Shown here piece by piece: positions 11,356-20,775 of a stretch of 64,000 nt of DNA. The position numbers were made by a program, and so were the translations under genes. Source of the stretch: Filomicrobium sp. (lineage in GTDB: Bacteria > Pseudomonadota > Alphaproteobacteria > Rhizobiales > Hyphomicrobiaceae); the NCBI GenBank assembly GCA_017792465.1, contig CP051234.1, positions 3,814,501 through 3,878,500 on the forward strand, read 5' to 3'. Position 1 is the first letter of the stretch. Each line of letters opens with the position of its first letter. Under the pieces are notes generated by a model that saw only the letters and a list, made by a program, of their open reading frames with translations, was not told the DNA's origin and did no database searches.

Positions 11356-11862
11356 CTAGGTCGGAACTCCGACACGCGTCATTTGCGTGATGACGTTTTG
11401 CAGCTTTTTCTCAACGTGCTGCGCATATCGCGCGGCTCGGATCGTTGAGGCGAGAAGGGTGGGCGAAATGTCGGCTTTATCGATAAGCCCGACAGCTCCT
11501 GCTTTGAGCGCGTTATTTTGAACGTCTGCTTCTTTGAGACCGGTCACGAGGATGGGGATGATCTCACTGTCCCGGCCGCCGATCTCCTGCAGAAAACGGA
11601 CACCCGATTCCAAACCCAGATCGTAATCGATGAAGGCGACGTCGACTTGTCCCTCCGAGCAAGCCAAGCGGGCTTCCTCGATGGTTTTGGCGCGCTTGAC
11701 CGACGCACTGAATACATCAACCCGATTAAGCGCCCGACGCAGCGCATCGAAGTCCGCATAACTGTCATCTAGGATGAGTATATTCAGTCGGCTGGCTGCT
11801 TCTTCATCGACCGATGAAGGAGAGTCTTGGGCGCCGTCAAAGTGATTTAATTGATTTATCAT
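11356..11862 (-). CDS. Stand-alone response-regulator receiver protein
   Basis: 168 aa. After a ~25-residue acidic N-terminal extension comes a full CheY-like receiver: ILILDDSYADF acidic pocket, phospho-Asp in VAFIDYDLG, Thr in ILVTGL, Lys in GLIDKADI. A short C-terminal helix (RAARYAQHVEKKLQNVI) replaces an output domain, so it probably acts through protein contacts or phosphotransfer. The start is the ATG at 11862 preceded by a G-rich GGGGGGAT run. It resembles the receiver of the gene at 9333. It is oriented toward that gene across the hairpin array. No cognate kinase is adjacent on the same strand. Confidence 0.9.
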   Translation of the reverse strand: MINQLNHFDGAQDSPSSVDEEAASRLNILILDDSYADFDALRRALNRVDVFSASVKRAKTIEEARLACSEGQVDVAFIDYDLGLESGVRFLQEIGGRDSEIIPILVTGLKEADVQNNALKAGAVGLIDKADISPTLLASTIRAARYAQHVEKKLQNVITQMTRVGVPT

Positions 11863-11864
11863 GA

Positions 11865-11925
11865 TCCCCCCCAGGGGTCCTCAGAGTACACCAAGTGCCT
11901 ACCGCTGAGCTAGAGGAGTGAATCA
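11865..11925 (-). other. tRNA 5'-half-like sequence upstream of receiver gene
   Basis: Read on the minus strand, this segment contains TAGCTCAGCGGTAGGCACTT, a near-match to the tRNA D-arm and start of the anticodon arm, followed by ~25 bases and then the ribosome site of the receiver gene. The D-stem is imperfect (bases corresponding to AG are lost) and there is no T-arm or CCA end, so it is not a functional tRNA. It may be a decayed tRNA fragment or chance. Confidence 0.3.
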
Positions 11926-12057
11926 ACAAATGTCGCAGGAGCGCAAGTAATACATTATTGCTAACTGTGGAAGAGGAGGGTGGACGATAAACAATATATA
12001 AATTGTTTAAGCATTATTAGCGCCGATAAAAAAAGCGTGAGAAAACAAGCGCAAAAG

Positions 12058-12082
12058 ACCGAGCAGAATGCTCCCCCTCGGT
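12058..12082 (-). terminator. Terminator of the 70-aa gene
   Basis: The stem ACCGAG/CTCGGT (12058-12063, 12077-12082) is followed on the minus strand by CTTTTG. It lies 31 bases past the stop of the small gene at 12113-12325, which supports that gene being transcribed. Confidence 0.5.
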
Positions 12083-12112
12083 TTCTCCCAAAAAGTATCA
12101 ACTGAGATGGAG

Positions 12113-12325
12113 CTATTCGTAGGCGCGTGTCGCTCTCGCCATGGAGCGTGTCTTTGCTGAAATTTCGCGGATCGTTCTGCTGAGTTCCAGGAGCTCTTTG
12201 GTATGAGCGTGAGGATGGTGGTTCGATGTTTGGCGTTCGCGCTTTAGACGCTGGAGCCGGCCAAAGACTTCTTCCCATTGCAATTCGACAATGCGTTCAT
12301 CACACAAAGACTCGTGCTCGTGCAT
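12113..12325 (-). CDS. Small helical protein, 70 aa, unknown function
   Basis: The product begins MHEHESLCDERIVELQWEEV and is charged and probably all-helical, with a His-rich central stretch (HHPHAH). It has no signal peptide or membrane segment. GTGGAG and GGGA purine runs precede the ATG, and a terminator follows. A longer overlapping frame in another phase (11961-12278) looks like a shadow. I do not recognise the family; its place among receiver and kinase genes hints at a regulatory role, but that is only context. Confidence 0.5.
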   Translation of the reverse strand: MHEHESLCDERIVELQWEEVFGRLQRLKRERQTSNHHPHAHTKELLELSRTIREISAKTRSMARATRAYE

Positions 12326-12397
12326 GATCCCACGAACTCCACTAATCGTTGAGCTATCCAGTTTGTAGTTATTAGTTTCTAGTTAGAAGACACTACG

Positions 12398-12553
12398 ATG
12401 AGAGAGGGCTCATTTGCCATAGTCCATACGGCTGCATCAAGCAGAAATTCCGAAAAAAAATGTGCATATTGCGGCGGCGAAATCGACGTTGAATTTGCTC
12501 TTCAGTCTCGGCGTAATTTAAAGAGACGACAACCTTTGGTTATCAAAATCTGA
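12398..12553 (+). CDS. Small CxxC (zinc-ribbon-like) protein, 51 aa
   Basis: A 51-codon frame with start MREGSFAIVHTAASSRN, a single CAYCGGEID motif at residues 22-30 and a basic C-terminal half (SRRNLKRRQPLVIKI). The CxxCGG-E/D pattern is typical of tiny one-knuckle metal-binding proteins that may dimerise to complete a site. An AGAAGA purine run about eight bases upstream is a modest ribosome site. It is divergent from the 70-aa gene and 91 bases upstream of the large CheB-CheR kinase gene, so it could share its transcript. Confidence 0.45.
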   Translation: MREGSFAIVHTAASSRNSEKKCAYCGGEIDVEFALQSRRNLKRRQPLVIKI

Positions 12554-12644
12554 ATTTTCTGGTCAGAAATTAGTTGCGGTGCTAGCGTTTATGCTCCACC
12601 GCGGCAATTCTGCCTGCTCTCATTTCCAATAGCTCTCAATTCAA

Positions 12645-15600
12645 ATGGCAAGACCGTCTTCGAAGGCGAAACCCAAGAGCACGAAGAAAAGTTCTGGGCG
12701 AGCTGCTCCCAGTAAGAGGCGCCGGAAGAGCGCACCTGCGGCTGATCTTCGGATTGTTGCCATTGGCGCATCAGCTGGCGGGCTTGAGCCGATCGAGCAG
12801 TTCTTCGACGCCAACCCGCCGCGCGGCGGAGGGTTGTGTTATGTGATCGTCCAGCATCTCTCGCCCGACTTCAAAAGCATGATGCCCGAATTGCTGAGCC
12901 GACATTCCACGCTCAAAATTCGACGGGTCGAAAATGGCATGCGGATCGAGCCCGACGTTATCTATCTCAATCCGCCTCGCTCCTCGATTGAGATTGAAGG
13001 GGATACCTTCAAGCTGCACAGTGAGGCTGATCCGCGGGAATTCAATCTTCCAATCAACAGCTTCTTTGAATCGCTGGCCAAGCATGCGGGGCCGCGGGCG
13101 ATCTCGATCGTGATGTCAGGCACTGGCTCGGATGGAACGATCGGTTCGCAGGCGGTGGCGGCGACCGGCGGCACGGTCATGGCCCAGGATCCGATCACGG
13201 CGCGGTTCGAGAGTATGCCGAGATCGGTCGTAGAGAACGTGACGGGGAGCCTTTTTGCGTCGCCCGCGCAACTCGCCAGATTGGTTGAACGCGTCATTGG
13301 CGGGGAAGTGATCGAAACGCTTCCCGACCAAGTCAACGTGAACTTGAGTGCGCCGGAACGAGAGATTATCCGGCAGCTTCAATCTCGGTTCGGGCTGGAT
13401 TTCGGGTACTACAAGACAACGACGGTCGGTCGGCGTATCAAGCGGCGCTCGCAGTTGGCCAAACATGACACCCTGGCCCAATATGCGATCGCGCTGGCAC
13501 ACGATCCGGAAGAGCTTGAGGCGCTCTATATCGATTTGCTGATCGGTGTCACCGCGTTTTTCCGAGACAAAGCCGCCTTCGAAATCCTCGGTGCCAAGGT
13601 CATTTCGGAACTTGGGACGCGGATGGCGAAGGGCAGTGAAGTCCGGGTGTGGGTTCCAGGTTGTGCGAGTGGAGAAGAAGTCTACTCGATCGCGATTCTT
13701 TTGGCTGAACGGGCGCGTATTGTCGGCTGCGAGACGAAACTGCGGATTTTCGCCACCGATATTCACCCACGCTCATTGCAGGTTGCCAGCCGCGGCGTTT
13801 ATTCGACTGCCAGTCTGCAAACTGTTCCAGCTGAGCTGCAAGAGCGATATTTCCAGCCGTTGGGGGATCAATGGCAGCTCAAGAAGAGCATTCGAGAAGC
13901 GGTTGTCTTTTCAAAGCACAATCTGATCAGGGATCCGCCGTTCACGCGGATGGACCTTGTGAGTTGCCGCAATCTTCTGATCTATTTCGATGACGAGGCG
14001 CAGCGAAAAGCGATCGCGATGTTTCACTTTTCGCTTCGTCAAGGCGGCACGCTTTTTCTGGGCCCGAGCGAGGCGCTGGGTGAACTTTCTGACGAGTTCG
14101 ACACTATCGATTCACGCTGGCGCCTTTTCCGCAAACGCCGGAATGTCCGGCTCGTGGAAGCAACACGCCTGCTGCCATTGTCGTCCGGCTCGCACTATGA
14201 GGTGGACGACAGCAAAGGTGGCGGCGGGCAACCTCCACACCTGACGACGGCTGCGGGCCTGCAACGGCAATCGATCTACCGGGTTTACGATGCCGTCCTT
14301 TCCAAGATCGTCGGAACGTGTCTGTTGGTTGCCAGCAACGGTGACGTGCAGCACGTATTCGGTGATGCGGGGCGGTTTCTGACTTTCAGAAGCGGACAGT
14401 TTTCTCGTCATTTGAGTGATCTGATCGATAGCCAGCTCAGGCTCACGGTGAATGCCGGTTTCGACCGTATTGCCAAGCACGACGAGGAGGATTTCAGTCG
14501 TTTCGTTGCCTTCAAGCGCGAGGAGCATGATCATGAAATCATGGTCAACGTCACCATCAGTCGTGTCGATCCCGGTGGGCCAACGTCAGACAGACCGGTT
14601 CTGATTACCTTTACTGAAGTCAAGCCGAATCAGAACACCGAAGATGTGGAAGTGGAAGCCGGGCCGGCGCACTCCTCGGATTTGCTGGTCAAGCGGATTG
14701 GCGAGCTTGAACGCGATCTCAGGTTCTCCGAAGAGACGTTGCAGACAACGATCGAGGAGTTGGAGACCTCGAACGAAGAGCTGCAGGCGACCAACGAGGA
14801 ACTGCAGGCGACCAACGAAGAAATGATGGCGGCGAACGAAGAGCTGCAGACCGTCAACGAGGAACTGCATGCGGTCAACGAGGAGCTCTATACCGTCAGT
14901 TCCGAGCACCAGACCAAGATCACCGAGCTGACAAGCCTGACGGGTGACCTCGACAACCTGCTCGCGAGCACCAATATCGGCGTGTTGTTCCTGGATGCGC
15001 AGCTCCAGATACGCCGCGTTACGCCGGCCGTTTCCGACGCCTTCAATATTCTGGAGCGCGACATCGGTCGACCGATCGAGCATGTGACGTCCAGGTTCGA
15101 GTTCCCGGATTTTGTCGAGACCGTCAGGCGTGTCATTGAAAGTGGCAGCGTCGTGGAACGAAACGTCCAGGTCGAGGGCCGGGATTTTCAGCTTCGCGTT
15201 CTACCCTATCTCAAGGAAGATGCGATCGATGGCGCTGTCATGACGTTCGTCGACATCAGCGAAATCGCAAGGGCCAACAGGAGTTTGGCGCAGTTTGCCG
15301 ATATCGTCAGCCACGATCTCAGAGCGCCTTTGCGCGCCATCCGCAATGCTGGCCAGTGGATCATTGAGGATTTGCGCGATGATCCGGGGCCGGAAATCAA
15401 AGAGCACGTGTCGATGCTGGTCGAGCATACCGAGCGTCTTGATCGGATGTTATCGGATCTGCGCGAATTTTCGCACATGCAAGGCGCTGTCGGTCGCACG
15501 GAAGTCGTTGACGTTAAAGCGGAACTGGAAGAAATCGGCCGGCTCTACAATCCCGAACTTCTCAATCTTGAGCTTGATCCCGGACTGCCTGAATTGGAGA

Positions 15601-15935
15601 CGACGCGCACCGCTTTGCGGCTCGTCTTCCAGAATATTATCGACAATGCGGTGAAGCATACCGACCGCAAGCCGGTGCAGGTGAAGATTGTCTCCGATAT
15701 TGAGCATGGAGTTTCGCAATTCACGATCAGTGATGATGGACCGGGTATCCACCCGCGCCATCACGAGCGCGTTTTCCTACCATTCAGGAAGCTCAAGGCA
15801 GACGGGGCTGCCGGGAGTGGGATTGGACTGGCTCTGGTGAAGAAAGCCATTACCGATCGCGGCGGCACGATCGAAATCATCTCGGATCCGGCCGAAGGTC
15901 GTGGCACGGTCTTCCGGTTTACCTGGCCAGGCTAG
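12645..15935 (+). CDS. CheB-CheR-PAS-histidine kinase fusion protein
   Basis: 1096 aa, cytosolic. A basic Lys/Ser/Arg-rich N-terminus of ~30 residues precedes a CheB methylesterase domain (about 35-225) with the catalytic triad visible as Ser43 (GASAGG), His71 (VQHLSPD) and Asp163 (SGTGSDGT). A CheR methyltransferase domain follows (about 235-500) with the SAM site [15 protein letters not shown] long coiled coil made of near-identical EELQATN heptads (about 690-775) links to a PAS domain. A HisKA H-box ([15 protein letters not shown]) and a HATPase with [10 protein letters not shown] and [11 protein letters not shown] complete it. No CheB-type receiver is present and no chemoreceptor or cheA gene is nearby, so the role is probably signalling unrelated to flagellar chemotaxis. 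No clear Shine-Dalgarno precedes the ATG. It ends nine bases from the convergent receiver gene. Confidence 0.92.
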   Translation: MARPSSKAKPKSTKKSSGRAAPSKRRRKSAPAADLRIVAIGASAGGLEPIEQFFDANPPRGGGLCYVIVQHLSPDFKSMMPELLSRHSTLKIRRVENGMRIEPDVIYLNPPRSSIEIEGDTFKLHSEADPREFNLPINSFFESLAKHAGPRAISIVMSGTGSDGTIGSQAVAATGGTVMAQDPITARFESMPRSVVENVTGSLFASPAQLARLVERVIGGEVIETLPDQVNVNLSAPEREIIRQLQSRFGLDFGYYKTTTVGRRIKRRSQLAKHDTLAQYAIALAHDPEELEALYIDLLIGVTAFFRDKAAFEILGAKVISELGTRMAKGSEVRVWVPGCASGEEVYSIAILLAERARIVGCETKLRIFATDIHPRSLQVASRGVYSTASLQTVPAELQERYFQPLGDQWQLKKSIREAVVFSKHNLIRDPPFTRMDLVSCRNLLIYFDDEAQRKAIAMFHFSLRQGGTLFLGPSEALGELSDEFDTIDSRWRLFRKRRNVRLVEATRLLPLSSGSHYEVDDSKGGGGQPPHLTTAAGLQRQSIYRVYDAVLSKIVGTCLLVASNGDVQHVFGDAGRFLTFRSGQFSRHLSDLIDSQLRLTVNAGFDRIAKHDEEDFSRFVAFKREEHDHEIMVNVTISRVDPGGPTSDRPVLITFTEVKPNQNTEDVEVEAGPAHSSDLLVKRIGELERDLRFSEETLQTTIEELETSNEELQATNEELQATNEEMMAANEELQTVNEELHAVNEELYTVSSEHQTKITELTSLTGDLDNLLASTNIGVLFLDAQLQIRRVTPAVSDAFNILERDIGRPIEHVTSRFEFPDFVETVRRVIESGSVVERNVQVEGRDFQLRVLPYLKEDAIDGAVMTFVDISEIARANRSLAQFADIVSHDLRAPLRAIRNAGQWIIEDLRDDPGPEIKEHVSMLVEHTERLDRMLSDLREFSHMQGAVGRTEVVDVKAELEEIGRLYNPELLNLELDPGLPELETTRTALRLVFQNIIDNAVKHTDRKPVQVKIVSDIEHGVSQFTISDDGPGIHPRHHERVFLPFRKLKADGAAGSGIGLALVKKAITDRGGTIEIISDPAEGRGTVFRFTWPG

Positions 15936-15944
15936 AACGGCGAA

Positions 15945-16349
15945 TTATTTTGTTTCCGATTCAGATTCTGATTGTTCTTGTGTTCTGGTCAGGCGGTCTA
16001 CGAGGCGGCTTAGTTCATTGATATCGACGGGCTTTTGCAGAACGTGCTTGACGCCGATGTTGGTTAGAAATTCACGCTTAGCCTTGCCGCTGATGTCGTT
16101 GAAGTATCCAGATACCGCGATTACGGAGGCTGAAGACAAGTGTATTCTGGCCATGCCGCTTACGACGATTCCACCGGACTTCGGCATGATGACGTCGGTG
16201 ATCACGACGTCGTAAGGTGATTGGGTCAGCTTCTCTATTGCGGCTGATCCGTCGTTGACAACGGTGACCTCGTGACCATCGGTTTGCAGCGCACGGCGCC
16301 AAGCATCTGCTAAATCCTGGTTGTCGTCGGCAATCAGCACGGAGGCCAT
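15945..16349 (-). CDS. Response-regulator receiver protein (CheY-like)
   Basis: 134 aa, a single receiver domain: MASVLIADDNQDLADAW acidic pocket, phospho-Asp in VVITDVIMPKSGG, Ser in VIAVSGY, Lys in HVLQKPVDI. A Glu/Ser-rich tail follows the last helix. It begins 18 bases after the stop of the hybrid kinase gene on the same strand, so it is the last gene of a receiver/kinase/receiver operon and a likely phosphoryl acceptor of that kinase. Confidence 0.92.
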   Translation of the reverse strand: MASVLIADDNQDLADAWRRALQTDGHEVTVVNDGSAAIEKLTQSPYDVVITDVIMPKSGGIVVSGMARIHLSSASVIAVSGYFNDISGKAKREFLTNIGVKHVLQKPVDINELSRLVDRLTRTQEQSESESETK

Positions 16350-16367
16350 CCAAACACTCTCCTTGTT

Positions 16368-18332
16368 CTATTTCTTCGCGTTGATGACTTGATGGAGGGT
16401 CGCCGCGATTTTTTCGTATTCGAGAGGCTTTTTGAGTATCGGACCGGGAAGTCCTTCTTCCATGCCTTCCAGTTGGTTTGAGAAGCCTGTGAAGAGTATA
16501 ACGCGAAGATGTGGATAGCTGTCCATCAGCTCAGAAGCCAACTTTATTCCATCCTCATGATCGGCAAGCGAAATATCGCATAGTATGATGTCGATCGGTA
16601 GTCCAGATTGCAGCGCGGCGAACGCTTCTTCGCTGTTGTGTGCCCCAACGGCCTGGTGGCCAAGCGACTGGAGCAGGCGGGTTGTGGACGGCAGCACATC
16701 GGCATCGTCGTCAATGACTAGAATTCCCAAGGTGCGGTCGGTGTCAAAGGCCTGCGGGTTGGACTGAGTCTGCTGTTCTGTCGTGGCTTCATCGGTGTTC
16801 GCGCGCGGGAGCAGAATTGTAACCGTCGTTCCTTCGTTCGGTGTGCTGGCGATCGCCAGGTGGCCGTTGGCCCGGTCGACGAAGGCTGACACGATGGACA
16901 AACCCAGGCCGGTGCCGGCCCCTGCCGGTTTTGTTGTGAAAAACGGTTGGGTCGCGTCTTCAGACGTTTGATGATCCATGCCACAACCGTTGTCTCTGAC
17001 GCTCAGCTCGACGAAATCGCCTTTTGCGCCGGAAGGAGGCTCAGCCAGATCGGATTCGGCGTAGTTGACGCTGCGCGCCTTAATTTCGATGCGTCCAGTG
17101 GCTCGTTCGCCAATTGCGTCGCGGGCGTTGGCAACAAGGTTGAGCAGAGTCGCTTCAAGTTCAGCGATATCACATTGGATCGCCAGATCCTCCTCGCTGT
17201 CTTCGATGACGATCTCGGTACTGGATGGCACGGCGAGCTTGATCAATTGTCGGAGGTCGCGCGTCATATCCCAGATTCTCGTCGTGGAGATGCGCGATTG
17301 CTGGAGCCTTGTGAACGTCAAAAGGCGTCGGGTTAGTTCGGCGCCGCGGCGGGTGGCCTTCAAGGCACCGTCCAAACATTCCGATACTGCGGGCTTATCG
17401 AACGGCCCCTGGCGTTCGATAAGCTGCAGGTTGGCAAGTATGGCCGAGAGGATGTTGTTGAAATCATGTGCTATGCCGCTCGTCATACGGCCGATGGCAT
17501 CGATGCGCTGGGCGTGCGCCAGTTGATCGCGAACCTTTTGCTCCTGGCTGACATCGCGGATTGATGCGCAGACAATCTGTGGCCCATCTCCGTGCGAAAT
17601 TGGTCCAAGGTTGGCTTCGATTGGGAATTCAGTGCCATCGGCGCGCAAGCCCATGACTTCGCGGGTCGAACTGCCCATTCTCTGTTGAAGGGCGTCTTTG
17701 GCATAGTCCTGTCGTGCCGTTACGTGATCCATGCGGAATCGTTTCGGCATTAGATTTTCGACCTGCATGCCTTGCAGTTTGTCGTTTGCGTAGCCGAAAA
17801 TGTCTGCGGCCCGTTGGTTGGAGCGTGTAATTCGCCCGTTGCAGTCGACCATGACAATCGCGTCGGGGCCGTGTTCGAACAGAGTTTGAATTTCGGCGAG
17901 TGCGCGCTCATTGGCCGCCAATGCCCGTCGCAGTTTATCGTTGGTGGCAGCCAGTTCGGTGGGCGAGGGCCAGGTGACGACTTGCGAGGCAATCGGCCAG
18001 AACGCGATGGCTGTCGCCGCCGACACGCCTGCTGTTGCCAATTTGACGAGGCCATGAGCTCCGTAAAACGGGAACCACATTGTGATTAGGCCCATCAGAT
18101 GGGTTAAGCCGCACAATGAGATGAAGGCGGCAAACAGCCAAATGACCCAACGATGTTCGAGATCCTTGCGCTGGCTGGAAATGCTGTAAAGGGAGATGGA
18201 AATAGCGAAGTATGCAGCCGCGATGAGGCCGTCTGAAATAGCGTGTAAGGCGACGAGATCGGGTCGCCATAAAAGGCAATAGCCATGAGGCACGAACGAC
18301 GCCGCGCCGAATATATATTCCAAAAACGACAC
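16368..18332 (-). CDS. Hybrid histidine kinase with ethylene-receptor-like membrane domain
   Basis: 654 aa: three N-terminal membrane helices (~25-125), PAS (~145-265), HisKA with H-box SGIAHDFNNILSAIL, HATPase (~375-505; GTGLGLSIVSAF), and a C-terminal receiver (~535-650; LVIDDDADV, phospho-Asp in IILCDIS, Lys in PILKKPLE). The membrane domain matches the copper/ethylene site of plant ETR1 residue for residue: Asp34, Tyr41, Ile44, Phe70, Ile71, Cys74 and His78 correspond to ETR1 Asp25, Tyr32, Ile35, Phe61, Ile62, Cys65 and His69 with identical spacing; the ETR1 Pro36 equivalent is Ser. Cys and His are the known copper ligands. So it can probably bind Cu(I) and perhaps ethylene, but the natural ligand is unproven. 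The operon order is receiver, this kinase, receiver. Confidence 0.9.
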   Translation of the reverse strand: MSFLEYIFGAASFVPHGYCLLWRPDLVALHAISDGLIAAAYFAISISLYSISSQRKDLEHRWVIWLFAAFISLCGLTHLMGLITMWFPFYGAHGLVKLATAGVSAATAIAFWPIASQVVTWPSPTELAATNDKLRRALAANERALAEIQTLFEHGPDAIVMVDCNGRITRSNQRAADIFGYANDKLQGMQVENLMPKRFRMDHVTARQDYAKDALQQRMGSSTREVMGLRADGTEFPIEANLGPISHGDGPQIVCASIRDVSQEQKVRDQLAHAQRIDAIGRMTSGIAHDFNNILSAILANLQLIERQGPFDKPAVSECLDGALKATRRGAELTRRLLTFTRLQQSRISTTRIWDMTRDLRQLIKLAVPSSTEIVIEDSEEDLAIQCDIAELEATLLNLVANARDAIGERATGRIEIKARSVNYAESDLAEPPSGAKGDFVELSVRDNGCGMDHQTSEDATQPFFTTKPAGAGTGLGLSIVSAFVDRANGHLAIASTPNEGTTVTILLPRANTDEATTEQQTQSNPQAFDTDRTLGILVIDDDADVLPSTTRLLQSLGHQAVGAHNSEEAFAALQSGLPIDIILCDISLADHEDGIKLASELMDSYPHLRVILFTGFSNQLEGMEEGLPGPILKKPLEYEKIAATLHQVINAKK

Positions 18333-18412
18333 TTAGCACCTCGTCCTGTTGGTGTCTTGGCAAGATAGTGTAGCCAGCAGGACGGCTGCATTGGAATAAT
18401 TTTGATTGGCTG

Positions 18413-18841
18413 CTAAGTCTTGAAAGTTACGGCACCGCAATAGTGTCGTAGCATCCGAACGCTTTCGTCGAGTGCAATTCCTGCTGCGTCTTTGACGATA
18501 TAGCCTGCGACACAGTTTGAATACGCGCGACGGATGTCGGTTTCCAAGTCGGACGTGGATACGACGAACACAACCGTGTCCTGGAGGTTGGGGTCGTGGC
18601 GGATTTCTTCGATCAGCTCATGGCCGGTCATGCCGGGCATGTTGATATCGGTTAGCAGGAGGATCGGTCGAGATATCGTCGCCGATTTGGTTTTGCGCAG
18701 GAACGCCAGAGCTGCGTCCGCGTTCTCGAAAACCTCTATCTGATTGGGCAGTTCATGCTTTTTTGCAAGGCGCTTGAAATGCCTGACGTCCATAGCTTCG
18801 TCTTCGACGAGCGCGATCAGTGGACGTTCCATTGTTGCCAT
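18413..18841 (-). CDS. Rcp1-type response-regulator receiver protein
   Basis: 142 aa. A receiver of the Rcp1 type often paired with photoreceptor-like or membrane-sensor kinases: PLIALVEDEAMDVRHFKR, phospho-Asp in ILLLTDINMPGMTGHE, Thr/Ser in VFVVSTSD, Lys in YIVKDAAG. The conserved VEDE-x2-D-x6-K and INMPGM patterns support this subgroup. It lies 80 bases upstream of the ethylene-receptor-like kinase on the same strand and is probably the first gene of that operon. Confidence 0.9.
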   Translation of the reverse strand: MATMERPLIALVEDEAMDVRHFKRLAKKHELPNQIEVFENADAALAFLRKTKSATISRPILLLTDINMPGMTGHELIEEIRHDPNLQDTVVFVVSTSDLETDIRRAYSNCVAGYIVKDAAGIALDESVRMLRHYCGAVTFKT

Positions 18842-19250
18842 GTGTCACCGGTACTCAATTCTCGACACCGAGAGTTCTAACATCCCTTGCTCTCGTGAAA
18901 CAATTCAACTCGTCTCAAGAATTCTGCAATTCTTTCAATCAATGAAATGTCGGGAAATTGGCCTCTCGGCAGGTGACGCCAGTTTGTACGACGGCGCGAT
19001 CGGACCTGTGATCGGCGGGATGCTTAGCCCGAATTTATCAAGAACAGAAGGCCAGCGGAAGCAGCGCTTTCGGCCCAGGTCCCACATCGTTCAGTGTGGG
19101 ATTGCGTTCGGCTGACTACGGGTTTGGGCATTGCGTGGAGCAATACAAGCTGCCCGTCACTTGGCGCAAATCCGCGATGAGCCAGTAAAAACAAGGTCGA
19201 AATTGATCAACGACAGAAGTGCGCGCCAGCGATCGGAATATGAGGCGACC
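18842..19250. other. Intergenic region with one hairpin
   Basis: About 410 bases lie between the Rcp1-type receiver gene and the outer-membrane protein gene. The only structure I see is a perfect 7-bp stem (TCCCACA 19080-19086, TGTGGGA 19095-19101) without a T-run. The short frames here have no ribosome sites or family-like sequence. Confidence 0.4.
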
Positions 19251-20297
19251 TCAATCGAGGCTGAGCGTCAGCCGGGCCCCGGTGCGCAGTTCCCACATGT
19301 CGTCAGTTTCGATGCGCGATGGCGTGCCATCTGTCGGGCTGGCGTTTGAGAACACGCCATAAGCGACGGTGGAGAAGTAGTCGGCTTCTGCGAAGGTCTC
19401 AAACCGGGTTGATGGCGTGATGACGAACTTCAGCGACGCCCCGAGCGAGCCGCGGAAGCCGACGCCCGACGCATCGTCGGTGACGCTTGCAGCAAATGGA
19501 TCCGGGTTGGTGGGGCTTTGCGAATATGAGCGGAAATGGCCGTCTGAGTCATAGCCATAGAAACCGACGCCAGCGCGGCCGACGATGGCCATGCCTGAGT
19601 TAAACCAATATTCGGGCTCGATGGCGACGATCACGCCGACCATCCGATTGTCGACGTCGGCATTGCGGTAGGCGGTGCAGCAGTTGGTGACCGCGGTATC
19701 GGTATCCTCGTCCATGAAGCGCAAGAACGGCTGGAAAACCCAGGTCACGTTGGTCTGTGGGTCAAGTGCGACATCGCGCTCGAAACGTAGGCCACCCTCG
19801 TAAGTGCGCCGTTCGACGGTGGTTTTGCCGTAACGTCCGCCGACGACGTTGACCCCGCCATCGACTGTTTTCAGCGTCAGATCGCTGGAGGGAGGTACGG
19901 AAGAAGAGACGCTATCTTCGGTTCTGCCAAAAAGCAGGTAGCCTTCGATCCGCGTGAATTGGAAGAGCATGGGCTGCTGGCTGGCGTAGCCGATCATGCT
20001 GCCGGTAAACCAGCCGGTTTCGGGGGACACCATCGCCTCGCCAATCGGTCCGCCAAGTGGGCGAACGCCATGACCGTTGATGTCTTCCAGGCTCTGAAAG
20101 AGGAAGCCGCCTTCGCTTCCGACAATAATTCCTTGGGTGACTGGCGCCGTGCCCATATCGGCCTGCGCTGTTGTCGAAGCCAGCGCAACTGCGCCGCAAG
20201 CCATGAGAATGCCAGTAAACCGCCCTAAGCGCATTGCCTTAACCCCGTTCGATCCGCTGCGTGTTTTTTTGCCGTACTTGGTCGTCGTGCGAATCAT
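19251..20297 (-). CDS. Predicted outer-membrane beta-barrel protein
   Basis: Up to 348 aa. The start at 20297 has GAAGG closely upstream; the in-frame ATG at 20234 gives a cleaner signal peptide (MRLGRFTGILMACGAVALAS, cleavage after AQA) and may be the true start. The mature part alternates polar and aromatic residues in beta-strand-like stretches (EYWFNSGMAIVGRAGVGFYG, FRGSLGASLKFVI, RFETFAEADYF) and ends in LRTGARLTLSLD, consistent with a porin-like barrel, although the last residue is not Phe. A Cys-Cys pair (VTNCCTAYRN) lies in a predicted loop. I do not recognise a specific family. It stands next to a giant adhesin gene, on the same strand and downstream of it. Confidence 0.7.
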   Translation of the reverse strand: MIRTTTKYGKKTRSGSNGVKAMRLGRFTGILMACGAVALASTTAQADMGTAPVTQGIIVGSEGGFLFQSLEDINGHGVRPLGGPIGEAMVSPETGWFTGSMIGYASQQPMLFQFTRIEGYLLFGRTEDSVSSSVPPSSDLTLKTVDGGVNVVGGRYGKTTVERRTYEGGLRFERDVALDPQTNVTWVFQPFLRFMDEDTDTAVTNCCTAYRNADVDNRMVGVIVAIEPEYWFNSGMAIVGRAGVGFYGYDSDGHFRSYSQSPTNPDPFAASVTDDASGVGFRGSLGASLKFVITPSTRFETFAEADYFSTVAYGVFSNASPTDGTPSRIETDDMWELRTGARLTLSLD

Positions 20298-20775
20298 TTG
20301 CCTTCAATTCAAAGAATAAGGTGACACGAACCTGTCGTGAGCAATGATTCGCTGGTTGCAAGCAAGATCTTTTCGGGACTATTGGCACGAACGACACGAA
20401 ATCCCGCCAAATCCTGGAACCATCCACTGCGGGGTGTGGAAAACTTTGTTTTTGCCGTGAGAACGCGAGGCCTGAAAATGGATCCAGATTCTTCAGCAAA
20501 TTCTATTTCGGGAATGATTTTGCTGCGCGCGCACTTGCCGAGCCACGCATTGGTGGCGCGTTTTGCGGCGGTGTGGATCTTTAAAGGGGGGCGTTTCAAT
20601 CAGCCTACAACGATGCCGGTCGGGAACGGTTGCGCCGTATGCAATTGCATGAACAGGCGCTGTTCCGGGATGCGGTTGCCGCAGCTCGCCATCGCTTCAG
20701 AAAGTTTTCCGGCGCGCGCCCTCCCCTGCCGGGCTATTTGTTGGACAGGGTAACCGCGCGCCGAGATCGTTTGAG
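20298..20775. other. Intergenic region, nothing recognised
   Basis: About 480 bases downstream of the adhesin gene. A plus-strand frame of ~138 codons (20337-20753) is open, but it has no ribosome site, and its composition (alternating basic and hydrophobic without a family pattern) looks random. I see no strong terminator, repeat or RNA structure. Confidence 0.35.

Noticed and set aside
11961-12278. 105-codon minus-strand frame overlapping the 70-aa gene
   Set aside because: Overlaps the better-supported small gene in another phase, has no ribosome site, and runs through the terminator hairpin.
14750-14900. Tandem 21-base repeats in the CheB-CheR kinase gene as a DNA repeat element
   Set aside because: They encode EELQATN coiled-coil heptads and are explained by the protein structure.
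20337-20753. 138-codon open frame in the gap downstream of the adhesin
   Set aside because: No ribosome site, no signal or domain pattern, composition looks random; probably a chance open frame in GC-rich DNA.
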